Source: Acidimicrobiaceae bacterium (GTDB lineage: Bacteria > Actinomycetota > Acidimicrobiia > Acidimicrobiales > Poriferisodalaceae). From it: 64,000 nucleotides of DNA. The stretch spans positions 1-64,000 of the forward strand of contig JAPOPC010000082.1 in the NCBI GenBank assembly GCA_026713105.1, in the 5' to 3' direction. The notes under the pieces are model-generated. The model did not search any database. It saw only the letters and a program-made list of their open reading frames with translations, and was not told the origin of the DNA. Position numbers and translations under genes: made by a program. This document shows, one piece after another, positions 1 to 8,355 of this stretch; position 1 is the first letter of the stretch; the number at the start of each line of letters is the position of its first letter.

Positions 1-84
1 TCGTAGAGGCGGCAGAGACACATTTGTGACACAACTCGTTCTTACGTTGCACAGCACGACAACACCTCACGAAAGGAGTCAGAC

Positions 85-621
85 ATGAGGTGGCTGAAAC
101 GACGGAACAAGAAGGTCATTGCGGGAGCGGCAGCGGCGCTCTTGCTCGCCGGGGCGGCGCTTGCCAGCTGTGCCTCGGGCGACGATGACGCACACCGAGA
201 GCAGGGCGAGCATGGCAGCGGCCAGAACTCCGAGCGCGGTGGCGAGCACGCGAGCGGCGAGGCGTCCGAGCGAGGCGGCGAGGGCAGCTCGGTGGTGGCG
301 CTCGCACCAGATGAGACCTACGACGAGACCCGCAACGGCGCTCGGCTCATCCTGAGCTACGACGCTGCTGCCAACGCCTTCACCGGCAACGTCGAGAACA
401 CCACCGACCGTGTCCTGACCCGGGTCAGGGTGGAGATCCATCTCTCCAATGGCACCGAGCTCGGCCCGACCACACCCACCGACCTCGCGCCGGGCCAGGT
501 GCTCGAGATACGGCTTCCCTCCACCGCCTCTTCATTCACGAGCTGGACGACCCACGCCGAGATCGGCAGCGGCGAGGGAGGCGACGAGCACGGCTCCGGC
601 AGCGATGGCAGCGGCAGCTAG
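85..621 (+). CDS. Secreted lipoprotein of unknown function
   Basis: A 178-residue protein whose first 28 residues form a lipoprotein signal: a basic start (RWLKRRNKK), a hydrophobic alanine/leucine core and the lipobox LASC with the acceptor Cys at residue 29. Residues 30-70 are low-complexity, rich in Gly, Ser, Glu and His. Residues 75-155 look like one beta-rich domain (ARLILSYDAAANAFTGNVEN, then RVRVEIHLSNG), similar in style to small extracytoplasmic FxLYD/BsuPI-like domains, but I do not recognise a named family. The tail is again Gly/Ser/His-rich. The ATG is supported by AAAGGAG at 72-78. Its stop overlaps the end of the convergent AlaX gene by 4 bp. The role is unknown; it is probably anchored on the outer face of the membrane. 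Confidence 0.75.
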   Translation: MRWLKRRNKKVIAGAAAALLLAGAALASCASGDDDAHREQGEHGSGQNSERGGEHASGEASERGGEGSSVVALAPDETYDETRNGARLILSYDAAANAFTGNVENTTDRVLTRVRVEIHLSNGTELGPTTPTDLAPGQVLEIRLPSTASSFTSWTTHAEIGSGEGGDEHGSGSDGSGS

Positions 622-1373
622 GCGTCGTGCAGCACCATGCGGACTCGTTTGTTGCCCTTGCCTTTTGACTCGGTCTTGGTGATCTCGAAGCGGCCGACTG
701 CCCCGGTGGACGCCACGTGGGTGCCGCCATCGGCCTGCCGGTCCAGCCCCACAATGTCCACCACGCGGATGTTGGTGACCGACTCGGGGATCAGGTTCAC
801 CTTGGTGCGAATCAGTTCAGGATCGGCGAGCGCAGCCCCGCGCTCCAGGAAGCTGACCTCGATCGGCCGGTCGGCCGCAATCTCACCGTTCACCAATTCG
901 GTGACGCGGGATGCGAAGCCCTCTGGCAGGGGGCCGAACTCGAAGTCCATCCGGGCGGACAGCGGCTCCATGTTGCCGCCGGTCACCAGCACCCCCCACT
1001 CGTTCCAGATGACGCCGCACAGGATGTGCAGTGCGGTGTGGGTACGCATGAGCTGCAGGCGCCGCTCCCAGTCGATCGTGCCGGTGACCGCTGTTCCCGC
1101 CGGTGGCGGCGTGCCGTCCACCCAGTGCCAGAGGAGGTCGCCCTCCTTGCGGACATTGAGCACCTGCCACTGGTTGCCCTGCGAGTCAACGAGCGTCCCC
1201 GTGTCATGGGGCTGGCCGCCACCGGTCGCGTAGAAGATCGTCTGGTCGAGCGCTACCGCATCATCGCGCGCAGCGACCACCGTCGCCTCGACGCTCTGCA
1301 GGTACGCGTCGCGCAGGTAGATCTGCTCAGTGATCTGATCGGTTGCCTGTTCGGCCTTCGGTGCGGCAGTCAT
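618..1373 (-). CDS. AlaX-type alanyl-tRNA editing protein
   Basis: A 251-residue free-standing relative of the AlaRS editing domain, which hydrolyses mischarged Ser- or Gly-tRNA(Ala). Recognisable parts are the glycine-rich GGGQPHDTG at 51-59 and the zinc-site pair HTALH (His112, His116). A third ligand region, ADGGTHVAST, lies around residues 214-223 with His219. AlaRS itself has Cys in a CGGTHV motif; here the residue before GGTHV is Asp, which I recall as normal for one AlaX subgroup. The C-terminal basic stretch (SKGKGNKRVR) could contact tRNA. It starts at an ATG at 1373 and is convergent with the upstream lipoprotein gene. The family assignment is firm; the tRNA substrate specificity is not visible. 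Confidence 0.85.
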   Translation of the reverse strand: MTAAPKAEQATDQITEQIYLRDAYLQSVEATVVAARDDAVALDQTIFYATGGGQPHDTGTLVDSQGNQWQVLNVRKEGDLLWHWVDGTPPPAGTAVTGTIDWERRLQLMRTHTALHILCGVIWNEWGVLVTGGNMEPLSARMDFEFGPLPEGFASRVTELVNGEIAADRPIEVSFLERGAALADPELIRTKVNLIPESVTNIRVVDIVGLDRQADGGTHVASTGAVGRFEITKTESKGKGNKRVRMVLHDA

Positions 1374-1465
1374 CGGCGCCGACGATACGGCTGTGACGCT
1401 GTGCGCCGACGTCGTTGAGTGCCGCGGGCAGCTCGCCGCAGCGTGTCGACCGTTACGGTGACGCA

Positions 1466-2251
1466 GTGCGGATCGTGACCTGGAACCTGTGGTGGCGCTT
1501 CGGTGACAACTGGGAGGCTCGCCATAAGGCGATAGCCGTCGCGCTCGCCGAGCTCGAACCCGACATCGTGTGCTGCCAGGAGATTTGGGCAGAGCGCGAT
1601 GGCGCCAACCAGGCCGACCTGCTCGGCGAGGCGCTGGGCATGAACGTCGCTCACCATCCGAGGTTCGGGCGTCGGGGACTGTCGTTCAGCAACGCGATCC
1701 TCGCCAGCGCGCCGATCAACGCATCAAGCTCGCACTCACTCGCGGTGGGCGACCAGGCCGCTCACCGCACGGCCGTGGTGGCCCAGGTGGCTCGCCCCGG
1801 CGGCGACATGACCGTCATCTGCACCCACCTCGAGCACCGATTCCACCTCAGCGCGATACGCCAGGGGCAGGTGGCCACGCTGTGCGAGCTGGCGGCGCCG
1901 CATCACGACCCCGAAGGCTTCCCGGTGATCATGGCCGGCGACTTCAACGCCGTGCCGACCTCCGAGGAAATCCGGCTGCTCACCGGCGAGCGGCCGCCTC
2001 CCGTTCCCGAGCTGGTCTGGAGCGACGCCTGGGCGCAGGCCGGCGACGGCCCGGGCCACACCTGGAACAGCCAGAACCCCTACCTGTCCCAGGCCATGTG
2101 GCCGAACCGGCGCATCGACTACGTGTTCGTGTCGACGCCCCGCCCAGTCCCGCTGGGCAACATCGCATCCATCGAGATGATCGGCGCCGAACCGGTCGAC
2201 GGCGTAGTGCCCTCGGACCACTACGGGCTGGTCGTCGACCTCATCGACTAA
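1466..2251 (+). CDS. Endonuclease/exonuclease/phosphatase (EEP) family protein
   Basis: A metal-dependent phosphodiesterase-fold protein of about 261 residues. It begins with the hallmark strand RIVTWNLWW, followed by CCQEIW (the metal-binding Glu), CTHLEH, AGDFNAVP (catalytic Asp/Asn), NRRIDYVFV and the terminal SDHYGLVVD. These are the DNase I / exonuclease III / sphingomyelinase superfamily motifs in the right order. The GTG at 1466 was chosen because the fold begins immediately after it; a TTG at 1415 would add 17 residues with no conserved features. No signal peptide is visible, so it is probably cytoplasmic. Substrates in this superfamily range from DNA to phospholipids and sugar phosphates, so no specific activity is claimed. 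Confidence 0.8.
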   Translation: MRIVTWNLWWRFGDNWEARHKAIAVALAELEPDIVCCQEIWAERDGANQADLLGEALGMNVAHHPRFGRRGLSFSNAILASAPINASSSHSLAVGDQAAHRTAVVAQVARPGGDMTVICTHLEHRFHLSAIRQGQVATLCELAAPHHDPEGFPVIMAGDFNAVPTSEEIRLLTGERPPPVPELVWSDAWAQAGDGPGHTWNSQNPYLSQAMWPNRRIDYVFVSTPRPVPLGNIASIEMIGAEPVDGVVPSDHYGLVVDLID

Positions 2252-2306
2252 GCCCCGTCGACCGGGCCGAATCGGCCGGTCCGTATCGAGTGGGCATCAT
2301 GCGCCG

Positions 2307-3281
2307 CTAGGTCTCGTAGAGCTCCAGGATGGCGGCGGCGGCTGTCGGGCCGGCTTCCGCCAACTCGGGCGGCAGCTCTGCTGCATTGATGATGCGCGTG
2401 TCAGTGCCGAGGCGCAACAGCATCTGGCTGAGCACCCATGGGCTGCGGATGGCATAGGTCACCGTGCAGCGATCCCCGTCGGGGGTCACCTCACGCGACG
2501 GGTAGGCCTCGACCCGCCACAGGTCACTGCGGGGAATCGACAGCACCACATCGGTGGTCTCGTCGGACTCGGCGGGCGCCACGCTCACTGCCTCTCCCAC
2601 TTCGGTGGTGCGGTGATGCCGTTCTCCGGTATCGGTGCAATCCTCGATGCGGTCGACCCGGAACAAGCGCAGGTCCCGGCGCAGATGGCACCAGGCCCGC
2701 AAGTACCAGTGGCCGTCGTGCAGCGATACCTCGAGCGGATCCACCCGACGCTCGGACACCTCGTCGGTATTGGGCGTGAAGTACTGGATGGCGACGGTGG
2801 TCCGGGTGCGCAGCGCTTCGCGCAGCGTCGGCAGGCTGCGCGGCAGCGGCAGGACGACCGACACCCGGACCCGCTCGCCATAGACCTCTGCCAGCTTGTC
2901 GAGCGCGGTCGCCAGCGCACCTGAACGGTCGGCGCCACGTAGTGCCAACGCGGACTGGCCCGCCACCAGGATCCCGAACGCCTGGGGCACCGACAGGTTC
3001 AACGGGCGGTCCAGCATGGCGCCCGGCTCGACGTGCACCCAGGCATCGCTGGCGTCGCTGTCGTTGCCGTTGTCGCCGAACACGACGATGCCGAGATTCT
3101 CATACGCCCCCGCTCCCACGACCTCGTAGCACATGGCCGCGAGCAGCAGGTCGTACACGGCACCGGGTCGCATCTCGAAGCGCTCGGCGATATCCGCAAC
3201 CGTGGCGCCACCCCGCTCGACGACCCAGGGAACGATCGCAAGCAACCGCTCGATCTTCGACGACGTGCTCGGCCCCCTCAC
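2307..3281 (-). CDS. pafC: PafC-like WYL-domain transcriptional regulator
   Basis: A 324-residue regulator with an N-terminal winged helix (SKIERLLAIVPWVVERGG, then ADIAERFEMRPGAVYDLL) and a WYL domain (VAIQYFTPN, DPLEVSLHDGHWYLRAWCH, LRLFRVDRI). In actinobacteria PafB and PafC form a pair that activates many DNA-damage genes independently of LexA/RecA. The GTG at 3281 is chosen because it forms a GTGA overlap with the stop of the upstream pafB; a longer open frame to 3392 would run far into pafB. Translational coupling fits a heteromeric complex. The proteasome/Pup genes that often flank pafBC are not in this window. Confidence 0.85.
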   Translation of the reverse strand: MRGPSTSSKIERLLAIVPWVVERGGATVADIAERFEMRPGAVYDLLLAAMCYEVVGAGAYENLGIVVFGDNGNDSDASDAWVHVEPGAMLDRPLNLSVPQAFGILVAGQSALALRGADRSGALATALDKLAEVYGERVRVSVVLPLPRSLPTLREALRTRTTVAIQYFTPNTDEVSERRVDPLEVSLHDGHWYLRAWCHLRRDLRLFRVDRIEDCTDTGERHHRTTEVGEAVSVAPAESDETTDVVLSIPRSDLWRVEAYPSREVTPDGDRCTVTYAIRSPWVLSQMLLRLGTDTRIINAAELPPELAEAGPTAAAAILELYET

Positions 3282-4276
3282 TGCTCGGCCCCCCCTGCTC
3301 CGGCGGCCATCGCAGCGAGCCACGAGGTGATGTCGCCCACCAGCTCGGGCGGCGACTCCACCACGGCGTGACGGCCCATGTCCAGCAGCCATGTGCGGAA
3401 CGCGATGCGGTTGCGGACACGGGCCTCCACGGTCACCGATCCATCGTCGTGCCGCTTCACGACCGTGCCGCGCTCGGCGGTGGGCTGGGGGGCCATGGTG
3501 GCGTCGATGCGCACCCGGGCTACGACGTCTTCGCCGAAGTCGATCTCCATCGGCTCAGACGGCAGCAGTGCGGCCACGTCGACATCGGCTCGCCCGAACG
3601 CGCCCCGCTCGCCCACCGCCACGTCACCCTCCATGCGATCCACCCGGAACGTCTTGGCCGTGCCGTCTTCGATGGCAGCGAAGTACCAGAATCCGGCCCG
3701 GCACAGCAGGCCCAACGGCTGCACGGCGCGCGCACGGCCGGCGTAGGTGAACTGGACCGCCGCTCGCTCGGCGGCTGCAGCGGCCAACGCGGGCAGCAAT
3801 AAGCCTGCCGACTGCTGAGCCGCAGCGGCGGTCTCCAGCGCCAACTCGGCCTGCGGCTCGTCGATGTCGGCGGCCGGCTCTGCGGCGACTTCGCTCGTGA
3901 GTTTCGCGACGGCCTCGAGGTCCCACGTCTCGCCGATGTCCACCCTGGCCGCAGCGAAGCGCAGCGCCATCTGCTCGTCGGGCGTGAGCTGCAGGTCTGG
4001 CAGGAAGTAGTCGTGATGCCGGATCGTGTACGACGTGGCGCCGTCGTGCTCCATCGACTCGGTGATGCGCACACCCAGATTGCGAACCAGCGCCTTGTCC
4101 CGCTCGAACGAAGCGCGGGCGCTCTGCAGCAGGAGCCGGTCGCTGGTTCCCTCCGGCGCGTACAGCCCGGTGTCGCGCCAGATCTCCTCGCGGGTCTTGG
4201 GCACGTCGCGAGCCAGCAGGTACATCATCAGTTCCATCACGCGCTCGGTCGCGTCCGGCCGTGATCGCGTCGCCAC
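3278..4276 (-). CDS. pafB: PafB-like WYL-domain transcriptional regulator
   Basis: A 332-residue protein starting at GTG 4276. An N-terminal helix-turn-helix segment (ERVMELMMYLLARDVPKTREEI, YAPEGTSDRLLLQSARASFERDK) is followed by a WYL domain around residues 165-225 (AVQFTYAGR, AVQPLGLLCRAGFWYFAAIED, KTFRVDRMEG) and a C-terminal WCX-like extension. It is the first gene of a two-gene unit with pafC, which overlaps its stop by 4 bp. The known role of the pair is transcriptional activation of the mycobacterial DNA-damage response; the WYL domain is thought to sense a ligand such as single-stranded nucleic acid. Confidence 0.85.
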   Translation of the reverse strand: MATRSRPDATERVMELMMYLLARDVPKTREEIWRDTGLYAPEGTSDRLLLQSARASFERDKALVRNLGVRITESMEHDGATSYTIRHHDYFLPDLQLTPDEQMALRFAAARVDIGETWDLEAVAKLTSEVAAEPAADIDEPQAELALETAAAAQQSAGLLLPALAAAAAERAAVQFTYAGRARAVQPLGLLCRAGFWYFAAIEDGTAKTFRVDRMEGDVAVGERGAFGRADVDVAALLPSEPMEIDFGEDVVARVRIDATMAPQPTAERGTVVKRHDDGSVTVEARVRNRIAFRTWLLDMGRHAVVESPPELVGDITSWLAAMAAGAGGAEQ

Positions 4277-4354
4277 GCTCGGGAGTGTAGGACTGCGCCA
4301 TTGCAGGGCCGGGCGAGTATTGGGGCCGGCCCGCAGGCGGCTGGGGCCGGCTGA

Positions 4355-6730
4355 TCAGGCGGTGACGCCCGCCTTGCGCAAGGCCGCCCAGACCCGCTCG
4401 GGCGTGAGCGGGAAGTCGTCCATCCACACGCCCGTTGCATCCGCCAGCGCCGCTGCGACTGCGGGTGCGTAGGGGATCACGCCCATCTCTGCCATGCCGC
4501 GGGCGCCGAATGGGCCGAGCGGGTCGGCCAGTTCGAGCACGACGCTTTCGGTGGTGACGGGGATGTCGCCGATGCCCGGGATCAGATATGTGCTGAAGCG
4601 GGGGTTCAGCAGGCGACCTTCCCGGCTGCGCAGGTGCTCGCTGAGCACATGGCCGTGCGCCTGCGCCACTGCGCCCTCGACCTGGCCCACGACGAAGCGG
4701 GGGTTGATGGCCCGGCCAACATCGTTCGCGTTGATCACACGGTCGATGCGGATGTGACCGGTGTCGATGTCGACGGTCAGCTCGACGTGCTGTGCGACGT
4801 ACCCGTAGGTGAAGTTCGGGGTTCCCTCGCCGGTCTCGGGGTCGAGCTCGGTGGTCGGCGGGGGCGTGAACCGGAAGTGGCCGATCGCCGGTCGATCTCC
4901 GTCGCGCCACGCCTTCTCGGCCTCCTCCGCGGCGCCCAGGATCGAATTGCCTGCCATCCATGTGAGCCGCGATGCCGACGCCGAGCCCGAGTCGCCCGAC
5001 GTGCCGGTGTCGCTGAAGCGGCCCACCACCCTGGAGGGGTCGACACCGGTCGCCTCTGCGGCCATCTGCAGGAATGCGGTGTGCGCACCTTGACCGACAT
5101 CGGCGCCGGCGTGCGACAGCTCGACCGATGCCGGAAGCTCGTCGCTGGGCTCGCCGTGCAGCACGATCGTCGCCTCGCAGCGCTCGGGGAACCCGAACGA
5201 GAAGCCGACGTTCTTGAATGCGCAGGCGAAGCCGCTGCCGCGCCGCAGCGACGACGGCTTGGCCGGTAGCGAGCCGAACGGGCTGAACAGCGCTGGGTCA
5301 TCGGACGGTGCGACGCCGGGTTCTGAGCTGCCGCCCTCGTTGGACGCAGCGGTGCCGGAGCCGGCAGGCAGGGCGGCGGCGTGAGCACACGCCTCGATCA
5401 CCTCGGGCATCGTCACGCCAGCAGGCATGGGCGTGTGGGCGATGCTCGGCGATCCCTCTCGCAGGGTGTTGACGCGGCGGATGTCGATGGGATCCATGCC
5501 GAGCGCTTCGGCCAGCTTGTTCACCTGGCATTCGGTGGCGAAGGCTGCCTGCGGCGCGCCGAAGCCTCGGAACGCTCCACCCGGCGTGGCGTTGGTGTAG
5601 ACCACATGGGTGTCGATGGCGGCATTGGGCAGCTCGTAGGGCCCGCCGAGGCCGAGGTGCAGGTTCCCCATCACCTTGTTCGACGTGTAGTTGTAGGCGC
5701 CCGCGTCCAGCCACGCTTCGGCCTGTGCGGCGGTGATCTTGCCGTCACGGTCAGCGCCCCAGCGAGCCCAGATGCGCCCGCGGTGGCGCTTGTGGTGCCC
5801 GACAATGGATTCCTCACGCGACCACTGCATGGCCACGGGACGGTTGATGCCCCGCGCGGCCAGCCGGGTGGCGGCCAGCGCCAGGACAATCTGCATCGAG
5901 GTGTCCTCGCGACCGCCGAACGCACCACCGATGGCGGGATAGCGCACCCGGACGCGTTCTTCAGCCAGGTCGAGGGCGTGGGCGATCTGCTCGCGATCCT
6001 CGTGTACCCACTGACCTGCGATCTCGACGTTCACGATGCCCTCGGCATCCACCCACGAAGTGCCCGCTTCGGGCTGCAGGTACGCGTGCTCCTGGTAAGG
6101 CACCTCATAGGTGGTCTCCACCACCACGGCTGCGGCCGCGAAGCCGGCTTCCAGATCGCCCTTGCGGGTACGCATCGACTCGTACAGATTCGAGCCGATG
6201 CCCTCATAGGGGTGCACGAGCGGCGCGCCTTCCGCAAGCGCCGCATCGAGGTCAGCCACGACTGGCAGCGGCACCCACTCGACCTCGATGGCGGCAGCGG
6301 CTGCACGCGCCGCGTCCAGGCTCTCCGCGACGATGAGCGCCAGATGGTCGGCCTCCCAGCGGGACACATCGCAGGGCACCGCACTGCGGCCGCTGTGTTC
6401 GAGTCCGACAAAGACCGGCTGGTCGAACTTGGTCAGCCCGTACTCGTTGCGGGGCACATCGGCCGAGCCGAGCACGGCGACGACGCCAGGCGAGCGCTCG
6501 GCACCGCCGAGATCGAGGCGGCGAAGGCGAGCGTGCGGCTGGTCGGTGAACACCGCGAACGCCCACAAGGCGTCGGCGGGGATGCGGTCGGCGGGATAGC
6601 CGGCGAGGCCGGAAACCTTGGCCGGACCATCGGCGCGCGGCGGCGACTGTCCCAGGCCGCCCGCAGTCGGCCTCGCCATCTCGAGCTCAATGGCTGCGCC
6701 GGGCGTTCCAGGAGCGGCGCCCTCCCTCAC
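4355..6730 (-). CDS. Xanthine dehydrogenase family molybdopterin-binding (large) subunit
   Basis: A 791-residue molybdenum hydroxylase large subunit of the xanthine/aldehyde/CO dehydrogenase family. The N-terminal half carries the Ald_Xan_dh domain (DGPAKVSGLAGYPADRIP, then HPYEGIGSNL). The molybdopterin-binding half shows GGAFGGREDTSMQ, GGAFRGFGAPQ and the VGQGAHTAFLQM segment; the active-site glutamate is expected in GARGMAEMG (Glu748). A low-complexity insert near residues 455-495 is not usual. It overlaps the upstream fused FAD/2Fe-2S subunit gene by ATGA, so the two are one coupled unit and together form a complete electron chain. The substrate (purine, nicotinate-like, aldehyde) cannot be told from motifs; no Mo-cofactor or maturation genes lie nearby. 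Confidence 0.85.
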   Translation of the reverse strand: MREGAAPGTPGAAIELEMARPTAGGLGQSPPRADGPAKVSGLAGYPADRIPADALWAFAVFTDQPHARLRRLDLGGAERSPGVVAVLGSADVPRNEYGLTKFDQPVFVGLEHSGRSAVPCDVSRWEADHLALIVAESLDAARAAAAAIEVEWVPLPVVADLDAALAEGAPLVHPYEGIGSNLYESMRTRKGDLEAGFAAAAVVVETTYEVPYQEHAYLQPEAGTSWVDAEGIVNVEIAGQWVHEDREQIAHALDLAEERVRVRYPAIGGAFGGREDTSMQIVLALAATRLAARGINRPVAMQWSREESIVGHHKRHRGRIWARWGADRDGKITAAQAEAWLDAGAYNYTSNKVMGNLHLGLGGPYELPNAAIDTHVVYTNATPGGAFRGFGAPQAAFATECQVNKLAEALGMDPIDIRRVNTLREGSPSIAHTPMPAGVTMPEVIEACAHAAALPAGSGTAASNEGGSSEPGVAPSDDPALFSPFGSLPAKPSSLRRGSGFACAFKNVGFSFGFPERCEATIVLHGEPSDELPASVELSHAGADVGQGAHTAFLQMAAEATGVDPSRVVGRFSDTGTSGDSGSASASRLTWMAGNSILGAAEEAEKAWRDGDRPAIGHFRFTPPPTTELDPETGEGTPNFTYGYVAQHVELTVDIDTGHIRIDRVINANDVGRAINPRFVVGQVEGAVAQAHGHVLSEHLRSREGRLLNPRFSTYLIPGIGDIPVTTESVVLELADPLGPFGARGMAEMGVIPYAPAVAAALADATGVWMDDFPLTPERVWAALRKAGVTA

Positions 6731-8256
6731 GACGAGCCTCCCGAGCCAGGCGCCTGAGGGACAGTCCCTGCATCAACCGCGGCGGCCTGCACCGCTCCTG
6801 TATCAACCGAGGCGGTTCGGACGGCCTCGATGATCGAGCAGTAGCCGGTGCAGCGGCAGAGGTTGCCCGACAGCCCGACGGTGATCTGCTCAGACGTGGG
6901 CTCCGGTATTTCCTCCAGCAGCGCCGCAGCACTCATGACGAAGCCCGGCGTGCAGAATCCGCATTGCGCCCCGCCGGTGTCCACCATGGCCTGCTGGAAC
7001 GGATGCAGCTCACCTTCTGGCGAGGCAACTCCCTCCACGGTCGTGATCGTGGCCCCCTCCGCACGCCCGGCTGGCACCAGACACGAGAACACAGCTGCCC
7101 CGTCGAGGTGCACCGTGCAGGCGCCGCACTCGCCCTCTGCGCAACCTTCCTTGGTGCCGGTGAGCCCCAGATCGTCCCGCAGCCAGTCCATGAGGGTCTT
7201 GCCCGCGGCGCCTGCAGCTCTGCGAACCGAACCGTTCACAGCCGCCGTGACGACATCGTCGGCGTCGTCCAGCGCTGTCGACGCCCGTGCAGCAACGGGC
7301 TGCTGTGCCGCCGGCGCCAGTCGCGGAGGCTCATGCGGCCACCGATCGGCCTCGGTACCGCCGGCCAGCGCTGCAACGGCGCGTTCCACCACGACGCCGA
7401 CAGCATGCGACCGGTACTCCGCACTGCCGCGGATGTCGTCAATCGGTGTCGCTGCACGCCGGGCTGCGCCGACGATGTCGTCGGCCGCCTCGTCCAGCTC
7501 CCGATCCATCGCCAGCTCGTTGGCTTCAGGCACGGTGATGATCGTGGGGGCGACGCTGCCGAGGGCGACGACGAGATCGACGATGTCGAGCCCCCGCAGT
7601 TCCACCACTACCGCCGCGTGAACCACCGAGATGGCTTGCGCCCGGCGCAGACCCAGCTTGACGAATACACCACGGCGACGATTGGGCCGGTTCGCTCCGT
7701 CGAGTGCATCGAACGCGACGGCGGTGACGATCTCGTCGTCCTCGAGCACCGTCTGGCGAAAGCCCGAGACGAACTCGGTAACAGGGACCGTGCGCTCACC
7801 CCGCACCGACGCCATGGTGACCTCTGCGCCCAGTGCAACGAGTGCTGAGATCGTGTCGTTCGCGGGGCTCGCCGTGACGATGTTGCCCACCACGGTCGCC
7901 CGATTCCGAAGCGGCGGCGACCCCACCTCCAAGCAGGCCTGGGCCAGCGGCAGCCCCGCGGTGAGCATCGGCGCCGAGGCGATCACATCGGCATGGGTGA
8001 CAAGCGGTCCCAGTGTGACCCGACCGCCTTCGTACGAGATCCGGTCGAGACCCGCCACGCCGGAGAGGTCGACCAGTAGCCCGACACCGGTACGAGCCCC
8101 ACGGCTCAGCTCCAGCATCAGATCGGTGCCGCCGGCGATCAGCCGCGCCGCGGCGCCGTGCGATGACAGCAGCTCGACTGCCTCGCTCAGCGAACTGGGT
8201 GCGACGTAGCGGGTCGGCAGCGGGGCCGCCCGCTGCACCTCATGAAGCTGAAACAT
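6727..8256 (-). CDS. Fused FAD-binding / 2Fe-2S subunit of a molybdenum hydroxylase
   Basis: A 509-residue protein combining the medium and small subunits of a CoxL/xanthine-dehydrogenase-type enzyme. Residues 10-300 are the FAD domain (AGGTDL at 41-46, TVVGNIVTASPAND at 121-134). After a linker, residues 343-500 are the ferredoxin-like part with one cluster from Cys372, Cys377, Cys380 and Cys392 (GCAEGECGAC) and the second from Cys432, Cys435, Cys467 and Cys469 (QCGFCTPG, NLCRCTGYC). The order FAD then 2Fe-2S is the reverse of XdhA/XDH, where the Fe-S domain comes first. The ATG at 8256 starts exactly at the domain (FQLHEV); the frame is open 45 nt further. The gene couples to the large subunit by ATGA. 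Confidence 0.85.
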   Translation of the reverse strand: MFQLHEVQRAAPLPTRYVAPSSLSEAVELLSSHGAAARLIAGGTDLMLELSRGARTGVGLLVDLSGVAGLDRISYEGGRVTLGPLVTHADVIASAPMLTAGLPLAQACLEVGSPPLRNRATVVGNIVTASPANDTISALVALGAEVTMASVRGERTVPVTEFVSGFRQTVLEDDEIVTAVAFDALDGANRPNRRRGVFVKLGLRRAQAISVVHAAVVVELRGLDIVDLVVALGSVAPTIITVPEANELAMDRELDEAADDIVGAARRAATPIDDIRGSAEYRSHAVGVVVERAVAALAGGTEADRWPHEPPRLAPAAQQPVAARASTALDDADDVVTAAVNGSVRRAAGAAGKTLMDWLRDDLGLTGTKEGCAEGECGACTVHLDGAAVFSCLVPAGRAEGATITTVEGVASPEGELHPFQQAMVDTGGAQCGFCTPGFVMSAAALLEEIPEPTSEQITVGLSGNLCRCTGYCSIIEAVRTASVDTGAVQAAAVDAGTVPQAPGSGGSS

Positions 8257-8355
8257 GCCGCATACAAGGGTGTCAGATGTGCGACCCGCAGGCGACACCA
8301 ATGCCCGGCAGCAACTTTCGTGCTGTCAGAAAGGCTGGCCTGGGGCGCGGTCTGC

